Of a stretch of 64,000 nt of DNA, positions 7,759 to 15,316 are shown in pieces; within the stretch, counting starts at the first letter, position 1, and each line of letters opens with the position of its first letter. The stretch is from positions 310,001 through 374,000 of the forward strand of contig NZ_SHKR01000012.1 in assembly GCF_004217145.1 (NCBI RefSeq), written 5' to 3'. The translations under genes and the position numbers were made by a program. The notes under the pieces are model-generated. The model was not told the DNA's origin and did not search any database. It saw only the letters and a list, made by a program, of their open reading frames with translations. This DNA is from Kribbella rubisoli (GTDB taxonomy: Bacteria > Actinomycetota > Actinomycetes > Propionibacteriales > Kribbellaceae).

Positions 7759-8663
7759 GCCGCCACCTCCTGCAGGGCAGCTGCCAGACCGGTCGCGGCA
7801 GTCCGCCAGTGCTCGGCCAGGTTGCCCCGCTCGGTCTCCAGTGCGCGAAGGACGCTTCGGCGGTGCGCGTCGTCGTACATCAAGCCACCGAGTACTGCGA
7901 CCGCGCGCTCGACGCCCACCGAGTTCTGGGCGTCGAGGAAGCGGACCTCGAGGTAGCTCCCGCGTGGCCGAACCGGCGGGAACAGCGTCGTCACATGCCC
8001 GGCCGCTCCATCGACGAACTGCGCGGCTCCCGCGGCGAAGTCGGTGTACGCCGCGACCGGGTCATCCCCGCGAAGCATCCGGTCGTCGAAGCCGGTGCGA
8101 GCCGGATCGACCTCCAGCCAAGTGCTCAACCGCCTGCCATCGCGCGCAAACGCCGTCGCCAGGAACGGCCCGGCGAGATTCAGTACCCGCCACTGCTCGA
8201 TCCCCGCCGCGCCCGGCCACCAGTCCAGGCAGATCTGCGTCGACGCGGTACGCCGCATCATCCGCCGCCCCGCCGGTCCGATCGTGTCGAAGTGCCGCTG
8301 CATCGCGACGTACCGCTCAGAGGTCAGTTGCAGCGGGACATCTGTCCGCGGATCTACCGGGATCGTCAGCAGGCCGATGCCTTCACGGCCCAGCCGACTC
8401 CGCAGATCCGCGGTCAGCACCTCCAGGTCCCCGACCGGGTCGGGCGACGGCGGCAGGCTCAGCTCGAGCTGGCCGCCCGGTTCGAACGTGATGTACGGCG
8501 CTGCGATCGCGTCCGCGGCGGCCCGCCGTACCCGCTCGATCGGGACCACGCCGCCGCCCGCGTCGGCGACCACGTACTCCTGCTCGACCGCGACCCGGAC
8601 CGTCCGACGGCGTCCCCGCGTGAACAGGCCCGCAACCACCGGGTGAAGCTCCATGGCATCCAT
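7755..8663 (-). CDS. Glutamate-cysteine ligase, GCS2/EgtA family
   Basis: This 302-residue ligase has the GCS2/EgtA landmarks: RVAVEQEYVV (N-terminal Glu-rich strand), YITFEPGGQLELS near residue 78, a central MMRRTASTQICLDWW and GSYLEVRFLDAQ near residue 255. It should make gamma-glutamylcysteine from glutamate and cysteine with ATP. In most actinomycetes this enzyme (EgtA) serves ergothioneine synthesis; here no egtBCDE genes lie nearby and the next gene is gshB-like. The ATG at 8663 is chosen for its GGGAGG site; a frame-open start 22 codons earlier would cover the MarR operator. First gene of a three-gene operon. Confidence 0.9.
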   Translation of the reverse strand: MDAMELHPVVAGLFTRGRRRTVRVAVEQEYVVADAGGGVVPIERVRRAAADAIAAPYITFEPGGQLELSLPPSPDPVGDLEVLTADLRSRLGREGIGLLTIPVDPRTDVPLQLTSERYVAMQRHFDTIGPAGRRMMRRTASTQICLDWWPGAAGIEQWRVLNLAGPFLATAFARDGRRLSTWLEVDPARTGFDDRMLRGDDPVAAYTDFAAGAAQFVDGAAGHVTTLFPPVRPRGSYLEVRFLDAQNSVGVERAVAVLGGLMYDDAHRRSVLRALETERGNLAEHWRTAATGLAAALQEVAA

Positions 8664-8683
8664 CGGGCCCTCCCTGATACCGT

Positions 8684-8717
8684 AAGGTTTCCTGTCGAAA
8701 TATTGGAAGGTATCCTT
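8684..8717. promoter_or_regulatory. Paired operator-like repeats between glutathione-type operon and marR
   Basis: The 59-base divergent intergenic region holds two related elements, AAGGTTTCCT (8684-8693) and the dyad AAGGTATCCTT (8707-8717; AAGG, three bases, CCTT). Both are preceded or followed by a GTAAGG word in opposite orientation. This is the usual place and form of a MarR-type operator controlling both directions. No protein-binding evidence is available. Confidence 0.5.
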
Positions 8718-8722
8718 ACGAC

Positions 8723-9226
8723 ATGTCAAGAGCTGAGGTGCCGCGACCTGACCGGAAGCCGTTGATCGCGCTGGTCGAGCGAGCCAATCGGGCGCTGCAG
8801 TCCGACATGGTCCGCCGGGCTCATCTCGACGGTCATACCGAAGTGAAGATGGCCCACAACTCGGTCTTCGGCTTCCTGCACGCCGAGGGTGCCCGGGCCG
8901 CGGACATGGCGGTGCGGGCAGGGATCACCCGGCAGTCGATGGGTGAGGTGATCCGCGACATGGTCGCGCTCGACCTGCTGGAGATGCGCTCCGACCCGGA
9001 CGATCGCCGGGCGAAGGTGGTCACCTACTCCGAGCACGGACTGGCCGTCGCCGGCGACGGCTTCCAGCATCTGATCGACCTGGAGGCTCGCTTCGCCGAG
9101 GAGTTCGGCGAGCACGAGTACGCCGTGGCCCGCGATGTCCTGGCCCGTGTCGTCGAGGTCCTCGATCGGGTCTCAGCCGAACACGAGGCTCAGATCTCGT
9201 CGTCCGTCGGCGGCAAGGTCGGGTAG
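8723..9226 (+). CDS. MarR-family regulator
   Basis: A 167-residue winged-helix protein. Helices from residue 10 lead to the recognition part DMAVRAGITRQSMGEVIRDMVALDLLEM (about residues 57-85) and the wing SDPDDRRAKVVTYSEHGLAVA, followed by a dimerisation tail. It is divergent from the glutamate-cysteine ligase gene with shared operator-like repeats, so it probably represses that operon and itself. MarR proteins often sense phenolics, electrophiles or oxidants, which would fit control of a thiol pathway (inference). Its end overlaps the convergent ArsR-type gene by 37 bases. Confidence 0.9.
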   Translation: MSRAEVPRPDRKPLIALVERANRALQSDMVRRAHLDGHTEVKMAHNSVFGFLHAEGARAADMAVRAGITRQSMGEVIRDMVALDLLEMRSDPDDRRAKVVTYSEHGLAVAGDGFQHLIDLEARFAEEFGEHEYAVARDVLARVVEVLDRVSAEHEAQISSSVGGKVG

Positions 9227-9771
9227 TCGACGATCGGGTAGAGGCCGACGGTGAAGCCGTACGTCGTGTCGCCCGACCGGGGGAGCTGGTCGAAGTCGTG
9301 CACCAGTGCGGCGACCTGCTGCCAGAACTCGCTCGCACGGTCGGCGGGGATCCGGGCGTGCCGGATCAGCGAGAACATCTCACCCGCGTCGTACGCCGGT
9401 TTGGACTCCTCGGCCGCGACCTCGAAGTCGTTGAAGTCGTGCGGCAGCATCCCGTCCTGCCCCTGCCGGCCGAGTCCGACGTAGAACATCCGCGCCGCGC
9501 GGCCGTAGAACCGCTCCTCGATCGCCCGCACCCGCCGGGTCCGGACGACCCGGAGGATGCCCGCGTCGGTCAGCACCTTCACGTGGTGCGCGACCGTGCT
9601 CTTCGGCCGGCCGACCGCGGTCGCCAGCTCGGTCACCGTCGCGGCCCGCTCGTGCAGCAGTCCGAGAATCGTCGTCCGCAACGGGTCGCTGATCGCCCGC
9701 ACCTGCTCCGCGGTGGTCAGCTCGACGGTGTCCGCGAGCTCGTAATCGGGGACCGAACTGTTGATCGACAT
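9190..9771 (-). CDS. ArsR-type winged-helix regulator
   Basis: A 193-residue regulator. An HTH at about residues 22-80 reads EQVRAISDPLRTTILGLLHERAATVTELA and GRPKSTVAHHVKVLTDAGILRVVRTRRVRAIEERFYGR. No ArsR metal-binding Cys box is seen. The roughly 110-residue C-terminal part is an uncharacterised ligand or dimerisation region. It is divergent from the dienelactone hydrolase gene; an inverted pair ATGATCC (9770-9776) and GGATCAT (9812-9818) lies in the shared promoter region and may be its operator. It likely controls the hydrolase. Confidence 0.85.
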   Translation of the reverse strand: MSINSSVPDYELADTVELTTAEQVRAISDPLRTTILGLLHERAATVTELATAVGRPKSTVAHHVKVLTDAGILRVVRTRRVRAIEERFYGRAARMFYVGLGRQGQDGMLPHDFNDFEVAAEESKPAYDAGEMFSLIRHARIPADRASEFWQQVAALVHDFDQLPRSGDTTYGFTVGLYPIVDYPTLPPTDDEI

Positions 9772-9829
9772 GATCCGAATAGACTAGCATCGCGGATTGT
9801 TCGAGATATCTGGATCATTGGAGCCGACG

Positions 9830-10399
9830 ATGGCTGAGATCGTTCTGTACCACCACTCGCAAGGCCTGACGGACGGGGTGAAGGCGTTCGCCGAGGAGCT
9901 CCGGCAGGCGGGGCATACCGTCCACACACCGGACCTCTACGAAGGCAACACGTACGCGACCATCGACGAGGGCATGGACTACGCGCGGACGACAGGCTTC
10001 GACAAGATCGCGGAGCGCGGCGTCGAGGCGGCGCAGAAGCTGCCCGCGAACGTCGTGTACGCCGGCTTCTCGCTCGGCGTCGTACCCGCCCAGCAGCTCA
10101 CGCAGACGCGTCCGGGAGCCGTCGGCGGGTTGTTCTTCTACTCGTGCCTGCCGGCGGAGGAGTTCGGCGGCTGGCCGGAGGGCGTACCGGCTCAGGTGCA
10201 CGCGATGGAGGAGGATCCGTTCTTCGCCGAGGAAGGCGGCGACATCGACGCCGCCCGCGCCCTGGTCGCAGCCAATGGTTCCGTGGAGCTGTTCCTGTAC
10301 CCCGGCAAGGAGCACCTGTTCGCGGACTCGTCGCTCCCCGGCTACGACGAGCCCGCGGCCAAACTCCTGATGCAGCGCACGCTGGACTTCCTGGCCTAG
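9830..10399 (+). CDS. Dienelactone hydrolase family protein
   Basis: A 189-residue alpha/beta hydrolase. VLYHHSQGLTDGVKAFAEELRQAGHTVHTPDLYEG is the DLH N-terminus, YAGFSLGVVPAQQL carries a serine nucleophile instead of the classical cysteine, and YPGKEHLFAD supplies the His. Family members cleave ester or lactone bonds; the substrate is unknown. The ATG at 9830 follows GGAG at a good distance; an upstream in-frame ATG would sit in the regulator operator. It stands alone, divergent from the ArsR-type gene, and ends at a strong hairpin. Confidence 0.9.
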   Translation: MAEIVLYHHSQGLTDGVKAFAEELRQAGHTVHTPDLYEGNTYATIDEGMDYARTTGFDKIAERGVEAAQKLPANVVYAGFSLGVVPAQQLTQTRPGAVGGLFFYSCLPAEEFGGWPEGVPAQVHAMEEDPFFAEEGGDIDAARALVAANGSVELFLYPGKEHLFADSSLPGYDEPAAKLLMQRTLDFLA

Positions 10400-10405
10400 G
10401 GGCCG

Positions 10406-10446
10406 ATGGCGGGTTGTTTTGCCACTGCCGCGCTACAACCCGCCAT
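10406..10446. terminator. Bidirectional hairpin between hydrolase and MFS genes
   Basis: ATGGCGGGTTGT (10406-10417) and its exact reverse complement (10435-10446) form a 12-bp stem with a 17-base loop, extendable by flanking CCG/CGG with a mismatch. The genes on either side converge on it. There is no long T run, as is common for actinomycete terminators. Confidence 0.65.
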
Positions 10447-10461
10447 TCGGTCAAGAACCCG

Positions 10462-11892
10462 CTAGCCGGCGACGGCCTCCGCCTCGACCGCGGCCGGGGC
10501 CTCCGCCGGGCGGCGGGTGGGGATGAAGGATGCGATGGCGAGTGCGGCGAGGGCGGCGCCCGCGCCGATCAGTAGGACGGTGCGGAAGCCGCTCTGCGAG
10601 GGCAGGGTGTAGCCGCCGAGGCTGATCGTCAGGTTAGCCAGGATCACGCCGGCGACCGCGCTGGAGACCGACGTTCCGATCGAGCGCATCAGCGTGTTGA
10701 AGCTGTTCGCGGCCGCGGTCTCCGAGACGGGTACGGCGGCCATGATCAGCGCCGGCATCGCGCCGTACGCCAGGCCGATGCCGGCGCCGATCAGCAGCGA
10801 GACCAGCACCAGCTCCCAGACCGAGCCCATCAGCACACTGCCGACGGCGTACCCGGCAGCGACCACGACGGCGCCGAGCATCAGCGTCACCTTGGGGCCG
10901 CGGGTCTTCGAGATCTTCGCCGAGAACGGCGCGGCGATCAGCATGACCAGGCCCGACGGGCCCATCACCAGACCGGACGCGAGCATCGACTGGCCGAGTC
11001 CGAAACCAGTTGCCTTAGGCATCTGCAGCAGCTGCGGCAGGACCAGCGACATCGCGAACATCGCGAACCCGAACACCATCGACGCCAGGTTCGTCAGCAG
11101 CACCTGCGGGCGAGCCGTCGTCCGCAGGTCGACGAGCGGCTCGCTGGTACGGCGTTCCCACCAGCCCCACGCGAGCAGCGCGACGACGCCGAGGACGAAC
11201 AGGCCGAGCGTCCGGCCGCCGGTCCAGCCCCAGTCGGCGCCCTGAGAGATTGCCAGCAGTAACGAAATCAGGCCGATCGACAGGCCGAGCCCGCCGAGCA
11301 GGTCGAACCGGCCGCCGGAGCGTACGGACGACTCCGGGACGAATCGCAGTACCAGTCCGAACACGATCACGCCGAGGCCGGCCGACAGCCAGAACAGCGT
11401 GTGCCAGTTGAAGTTCTCGGCGAGCAGCGCTGCCAGCGGCAGGCCGAGCGCGCCGCCGACGCCGAGCGAAGCGCTCATCTGCGCGGTCGCCGTACCGAGC
11501 TTGTCGCTCGGCAGTTCGTCGCGCATGATGCTGATGCCGAGCGGGATTACGCCCGCGGCGAAGCCCTGCAGGGCGCGGCCGGCGATCATCGGCACGAGTG
11601 AGCTGCTCAGCGCGGCGACGACGGAGCCGGCTACCAGCATGCCGATGCTGATCAGCAGCATCCGGCGCTTGCCGTACATGTCGCCGAGGCGGCCCATGAT
11701 CGGGGTCGCGACCGCAGCCGCGAGCAGGGTCGCGGTGATCGCCCAGGCGGTCCCGGCGGCCGACGCGTTCAGCAGCCGCGGCAGCTCGGGAACCAGCGGG
11801 ATCACCAGCGTCTGCATCAGCGCGACCGTGATACCGGCCGAGGCGAGCACCGGCACGACGGCACCGGGACGCACGGTTGGAGCAGCGGACAT
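10462..11892 (-). CDS. MFS drug-type exporter (DHA2/EmrB-QacA-like)
   Basis: A 476-residue polytopic protein with about 14 helices. Motif A is seen as GRLGDMYGKRRML after helix 2, and the motif C-like GVGGALGLPLAALLAENFNWHTLFW follows helix 4-5, both typical of proton-driven drug antiporters. The ATG at 11892 is preferred over the adjacent ATG at 11895 because GGAGG lies 6 rather than 3 bases away. It is divergent from the TetR-P450 operon with two dyads in between, so it may export the P450 product or an inducer. Substrate unknown. Confidence 0.92.
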   Translation of the reverse strand: MSAAPTVRPGAVVPVLASAGITVALMQTLVIPLVPELPRLLNASAAGTAWAITATLLAAAVATPIMGRLGDMYGKRRMLLISIGMLVAGSVVAALSSSLVPMIAGRALQGFAAGVIPLGISIMRDELPSDKLGTATAQMSASLGVGGALGLPLAALLAENFNWHTLFWLSAGLGVIVFGLVLRFVPESSVRSGGRFDLLGGLGLSIGLISLLLAISQGADWGWTGGRTLGLFVLGVVALLAWGWWERRTSEPLVDLRTTARPQVLLTNLASMVFGFAMFAMSLVLPQLLQMPKATGFGLGQSMLASGLVMGPSGLVMLIAAPFSAKISKTRGPKVTLMLGAVVVAAGYAVGSVLMGSVWELVLVSLLIGAGIGLAYGAMPALIMAAVPVSETAAANSFNTLMRSIGTSVSSAVAGVILANLTISLGGYTLPSQSGFRTVLLIGAGAALAALAIASFIPTRRPAEAPAAVEAEAVAG

Positions 11893-11917
11893 CATCAGCC
11901 TCCGAGGCAGCGAAAGA

Positions 11918-11936
11918 TAGTTGGTTTGTGCAACTA
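11918..11936. promoter_or_regulatory. Dyad in MFS promoter region
   Basis: TAGTTG (11918-11923) and CAACTA (11931-11936) are separated by seven bases. The dyad lies just upstream of the MFS gene and next to a longer TetR-type dyad. Possible second operator or -35 region element. Confidence 0.4.
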
Positions 11937-11940
11937 GACG

Positions 11941-11962
11941 TTAAGTCAGGCAGTTGACTTAA
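11941..11962. promoter_or_regulatory. TetR-type operator, perfect 8-bp arms
   Basis: TTAAGTCA (11941-11948) and TGACTTAA (11955-11962) are exact reverse complements six bases apart, a 22-base site of the usual TetR operator size. It lies between the divergent MFS gene and the TetR-led P450 operon and is AT-rich against the local background. The adjacent tetR gene product is the likely ligand. Confidence 0.6.
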
Positions 11963-12012
11963 ACAAGTCTCCGAGGCAAGCTGGAAGGGAAACCACACGG
12001 AGGTGATGCCCA

Positions 12013-12078
12013 GTGACCGACAGTGACACGACCTCGCTGCCCGTCGGCGGGCTGCGGGACGTAAGGGTGATGTGGTGA
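12013..12078 (+). CDS. Possible 21-codon leader ORF coupled to tetR
   Basis: A GTG at 12013 with GGAGG nine bases before it opens a 21-codon frame beginning VTDSDTTSLPVGGL. Its TGA stop overlaps the ATG at 12078 (TGATG). The ribosome site here is stronger than that of tetR itself, so the small ORF may load ribosomes for tetR or be a decayed gene start. No homology is recognised. Confidence 0.3.
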   Translation: MTDSDTTSLPVGGLRDVRVMW

Positions 12079-12725
12079 TGATGATGTCGAAGACGGATCG
12101 GTCCGCGAGGGTGAATGCGACTCGGGATCTGATCCTTGCGACGGCCGAGCGGATGTTCGCCGAGCGCGGCGTGCACGAGGTGTCGAACCGGCAGATCAGC
12201 GAGGCGGCCGGGCAGGGCAACAACACGGCTGTCGGGTACCACTTCGGGACCAAGACCGACCTGGTCCGGGAGATCGTGCGCAAGCATGCGCTTCCGGTCG
12301 AGGAGCGGCGCCGCGAGCTGATCGCGGAGCTCGGCGCGGATCCCGATGTCAGGGACTGGGTGACCGTGCTGGTCCGGTCGGCGACCGACCACATGAGCAG
12401 CTTGGGTCCGCCCAGCTGGCTCGCGCGGTTCAGCGCCCAGCTGATGTACGACCCGTCGCTGCGCGAGATCCAGCTCCAGGAGTCGCTGAACTCGCCGACC
12501 CTGCAACGTGTCATCGAAGGGCTCGCCGAGCATCTCGCGGAGCTTCCGCCGGCGGTTCGGAGGGAGCGCGGTGACATGGCCCGGCATCTGATCATCCAGA
12601 TGACCGCCGAGTTCGAGCGGGCGCAGGCCGAGGGTACGCCGACGGCGCGGGCGACCTGGCAGGAGATGGCCGACGGTCTGATCGACGGCATCGTCGGGCT
12701 GCTGACCGCACCGGTGACTTCGTGA
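12078..12725 (+). CDS. TetR-family regulator
   Basis: A 215-residue regulator. The N-terminal HTH reads RDLILATAERMFAERGVHEVSNRQISEAAGQGNNTAVGYHFGTKTDLVREIV (about residues 12-65). The C-terminal ligand domain is variable. Several starts are possible between 12072 and 12084; 12078 is used because the upstream small ORF ends there. The coding end overlaps the reductase start by four bases (GTGA), so it is the first gene of the reductase-P450-ferredoxin operon. It probably represses that operon and the divergent MFS gene through the TTAAGTCA dyad. Confidence 0.9.
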   Translation: MMMSKTDRSARVNATRDLILATAERMFAERGVHEVSNRQISEAAGQGNNTAVGYHFGTKTDLVREIVRKHALPVEERRRELIAELGADPDVRDWVTVLVRSATDHMSSLGPPSWLARFSAQLMYDPSLREIQLQESLNSPTLQRVIEGLAEHLAELPPAVRRERGDMARHLIIQMTAEFERAQAEGTPTARATWQEMADGLIDGIVGLLTAPVTS

Positions 12726-13864
12726 GTGTGCTCGTGGTGGGTGCTTCCGCGGCCGGCCTGACGACCGTGGAAGCCCTGCGACGCAAGGGATATCGCGAGC
12801 CGATCACGGTCCTCGGCGCCGAGTGGCACCCGCCGTACGACCGCCCGCCGCTGTCCAAACAGTTCCTCTGCGGCGACTGGGACGAGGCCCGGACCCGCCT
12901 TCGCCCCGACACGATGCTGTCGGCCCTCGACGCCGAGTTCGTCCTCGGCGACTCTGCCGTCTCGCTGGACGCCGACCGCAAGCTGGTCCAAACCGCCGCC
13001 GGCCGCTCGCTGACGGCTGATGCGGTCGTCATCGCAACCGGCCTGACACCACGCAGCCTCCCCGGCCCGGACCTACAAGGCGTGCACGTCCTGCGGACGC
13101 TCGATGATGCTGCCGCGTTGCGTAAGGATCTGGTGGAGAGCGAGCGGCTGGTCGTCGTCGGGGATGGCGTGCTCGGCGCTGAGGTTGCTGCGACCGCACG
13201 CAGGCTCGGCCTCGCTGTCACGCTGGCAGGTCCCCAGGCCACGCCTCTGGAGGCTCAGCTTGGCCCGACAGTTGGAGGTTTGCTCAGCGAGCTGCATAGG
13301 GCGCAAGGCGTCGACCTTCGTCTGGGTGCAGCGGTGACTGGGCTGAGGGCGGTGGACGGCCGGGTGAGCGGCGTACAGCTGGCTGATGGCGACGTACTGC
13401 CTGCGGACGTGGTGGTCGTGGCGTTGGGCGCGGCGCCGGCGACCGAGTGGCTGGAGGGGAGTGGGCTCCGGCTCGACAACGGGGTCGTGTGTGACGCGAA
13501 CTGCCGGGCCGCTGATGGGATCTACGCCGCCGGTGATGTGGCCCGGTGGCAGCACGACGATTCCCTTGTGCGGTTGGAGAATCGCACCAACGCGACCGAA
13601 CAGGCCATCTGCGTCGCCGGCAACATCCTCGGCGACCACCAGCCCTACCGACCGATCCCGTACTTCTGGACCGACCAGTTCGCCGTGAAGATCCAGGTCC
13701 ACGGCCGCCCGTCCGCCGACGCCGAGGTGACCGTTGCTGAAGGCAACGTAGCTGACGGCCGCTTCATCGCCCACTACCACCGCGACGGTCGCCTCGTCGC
13801 GGTGCTCGGCTGGAACCTGCCGAAACAGACCCGCGTGCACCGGGAGCACCTCGTGCGCGCGTAA
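12722..13864 (+). CDS. NADH-dependent ferredoxin reductase (FAD)
   Basis: A 380-residue flavoprotein of the rubredoxin/putidaredoxin reductase type. The FAD Rossmann motif VVGASAAGLTTVEALR is at residues 4-20, with YDRPPLSKQFL near residue 38. The NAD motif VVVGDGVLGAEVAATAR lies near residue 142, and a second FAD motif AADGIYAAGDVARW near residue 270. It would pass electrons from NAD(P)H to the 3Fe-4S ferredoxin for the P450 next to it. The GTG start overlaps the tetR stop. Confidence 0.93.
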   Translation: MSVLVVGASAAGLTTVEALRRKGYREPITVLGAEWHPPYDRPPLSKQFLCGDWDEARTRLRPDTMLSALDAEFVLGDSAVSLDADRKLVQTAAGRSLTADAVVIATGLTPRSLPGPDLQGVHVLRTLDDAAALRKDLVESERLVVVGDGVLGAEVAATARRLGLAVTLAGPQATPLEAQLGPTVGGLLSELHRAQGVDLRLGAAVTGLRAVDGRVSGVQLADGDVLPADVVVVALGAAPATEWLEGSGLRLDNGVVCDANCRAADGIYAAGDVARWQHDDSLVRLENRTNATEQAICVAGNILGDHQPYRPIPYFWTDQFAVKIQVHGRPSADAEVTVAEGNVADGRFIAHYHRDGRLVAVLGWNLPKQTRVHREHLVRA

Positions 13865-13891
13865 TGCAACGCCTCTCTGGGGAAGGATTGT

Positions 13892-15088
13892 ATGACTACT
13901 CCGGTTTATCCGATGACCCGGGCAACAGGTTGCCCGTTCGACCCGCCGCCGCAACTGCGCGAACTGCAGGAAGAAGCGCCGCTGGTCCAGGTCGACATCT
14001 TCGGCCGACCCGCCTGGTTGGTGACGCGGTACGACGACCAGCGTGCACTGCTCGCCGATCCGCGACTGAGCTCCGATGTGACGACGCCGGGGTACCCGAG
14101 TCCGACCGGGCAGCCGCCGCGCAAGGACGGGGTCGGGATCGGGTTCATCCTGATGGACGATCCGGAGCACGCGCGGTTGCGGCGGATGGTGACTGCGCCG
14201 TTCATGATCAAGCGGATCGAGGCGATGCGCTCCGGCGTACAGAAGATTGTCGATGGGTTGATCGACGATCTGCTGGCCGGGCCGAAGCCGGTGGATCTGG
14301 TGGAGGCGTTCGCGCTGCCGGTTCCGTCGCTGGTGATCTGCCAGCTGCTCGGTGTCCCGTACGCGGACCATGACTTCTTCCAGCAGAACAGCAAGATGCT
14401 GATCAAGATGACCGCGACCCCGGAGGAGCGCGCCGCGGCACACGGCAACCTGGCGTCGTACCTGAACGATCTGGTCGGTGAGAAGCTGGAGAACCCAGGT
14501 AACGACCTGCTGTCCGGGTTGACCGAGCGGATCCGGTCCGGCGAGCTGACTCGGCAGGACGCGGCCGGGATCGGGGTGCTGCTGCTGATCGCCGGGCACG
14601 AGACCACCGCGAACATGATTGCCCTCGGCACCCTTGCGCTGCTGGAACATCCGGAGCAACTCGCCGTACTGCGGGAGACCGACGACCCGAAGCTGGTTGC
14701 GGGCGCGGTCGAGGAGCTGCTGCGGTACCTGAACATCACGCACAACGGCCGGCGCCGCGCGGTGCTCGAGGACATCGAGCTGCACGGGCAGGTGATCAAG
14801 GCCGGCGACGGTGTGATCCTTCCGAACGACATCGCCAACCGGGATCCGTCGATGTTCTCCGACCCGGACACGCTCGACGTGCACCGGGACGCGCGACGGC
14901 ATGTCGCGTTCGGGTTCGGCGTACATCAGTGCCTCGGGCAACCGTTGGCGCGGATGGAGCTGCAGGTCGTCTACAGCACGCTCTACCGCCGGATCCCGAC
15001 GCTGCGCCGGGCCGTCGAGCTGGACGAGATCCCGTTCAAGCACGACGGCGCCGTGTACGGCGTCTACTCGCTCCCCGTCACGTGGTGA
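13892..15088 (+). CDS. Cytochrome P450 (CYP105-like)
   Basis: A 398-residue soluble P450. The oxygen-activating I-helix motif reads LLIAGHETTANM, the ExxR is in VEELLRYL, and the heme-binding FGFGVHQCLGQPLAR carries the ligand Cys347. The PPRKDGVGIGFILMDDPEHARLRR region is typical of bacterial class I enzymes. GAAGGA precedes the ATG. It lies between its likely reductase and ferredoxin, giving a self-contained monooxygenase system. The substrate is unknown; control by TetR and a divergent exporter suggests a xenobiotic or secondary metabolite. Confidence 0.95.
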   Translation: MTTPVYPMTRATGCPFDPPPQLRELQEEAPLVQVDIFGRPAWLVTRYDDQRALLADPRLSSDVTTPGYPSPTGQPPRKDGVGIGFILMDDPEHARLRRMVTAPFMIKRIEAMRSGVQKIVDGLIDDLLAGPKPVDLVEAFALPVPSLVICQLLGVPYADHDFFQQNSKMLIKMTATPEERAAAHGNLASYLNDLVGEKLENPGNDLLSGLTERIRSGELTRQDAAGIGVLLLIAGHETTANMIALGTLALLEHPEQLAVLRETDDPKLVAGAVEELLRYLNITHNGRRRAVLEDIELHGQVIKAGDGVILPNDIANRDPSMFSDPDTLDVHRDARRHVAFGFGVHQCLGQPLARMELQVVYSTLYRRIPTLRRAVELDEIPFKHDGAVYGVYSLPVTW

Positions 15089-15099
15089 AAGGACAACCG

Positions 15100-15294
15100 A
15101 TGAAGATCATCGTCGACCAGGACAAGTGCGTGGCGTCCGGCCAATGCGTCACCGCAGCCGCCGACGTGTTCGACCAACGCGACGAGGACGGCATCGTCGT
15201 ACTCCTCACCGACAACCCACCGGAAGACCTGGCCGCCGACGTACACCAGGCCGCCGCGGTCTGCCCGGCCCTCGCCATCGTCGTCGAGGACTGA
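15100..15294 (+). CDS. 3Fe-4S ferredoxin of P450 system
   Basis: A 64-residue ferredoxin with Cys10, Cys16 (spacing of five residues) and Cys55 followed by Pro. This three-cysteine pattern of Streptomyces SuaB/SubB-type ferredoxins binds a 3Fe-4S cluster. AAAGGA lies 7 bases before the ATG, and the gene begins 11 bases after the P450 stop. It shuttles electrons from the upstream reductase to the P450 and ends the operon. Confidence 0.93.
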   Translation: MKIIVDQDKCVASGQCVTAAADVFDQRDEDGIVVLLTDNPPEDLAADVHQAAAVCPALAIVVED

Positions 15295-15300
15295 TCAGCC

Positions 15301-15316
15301 GAAGGCAGCTGCCTTC
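15301..15316. terminator. Perfect palindrome after ferredoxin gene
   Basis: GAAGGCAGCTGCCTTC is a perfect 16-base palindrome six bases after the ferredoxin stop. As RNA it can only form a tight hairpin (six pairs, AGCT loop) and has no T run. It sits at the junction with the truncated gene on the other strand. It may be a weak terminator or a deletion endpoint. Confidence 0.4.

Noticed and set aside
11015..12991. A 658-codon minus-strand frame overlapping MFS, tetR and reductase genes
   Set aside because: It crosses three well-supported genes out of frame and shows no family sequence.
13073..15043. A 656-codon minus-strand frame opposite the ferredoxin reductase and P450 genes
   Set aside because: Composition is that of a shadow frame; both plus-strand genes have complete family motifs and ribosome sites.
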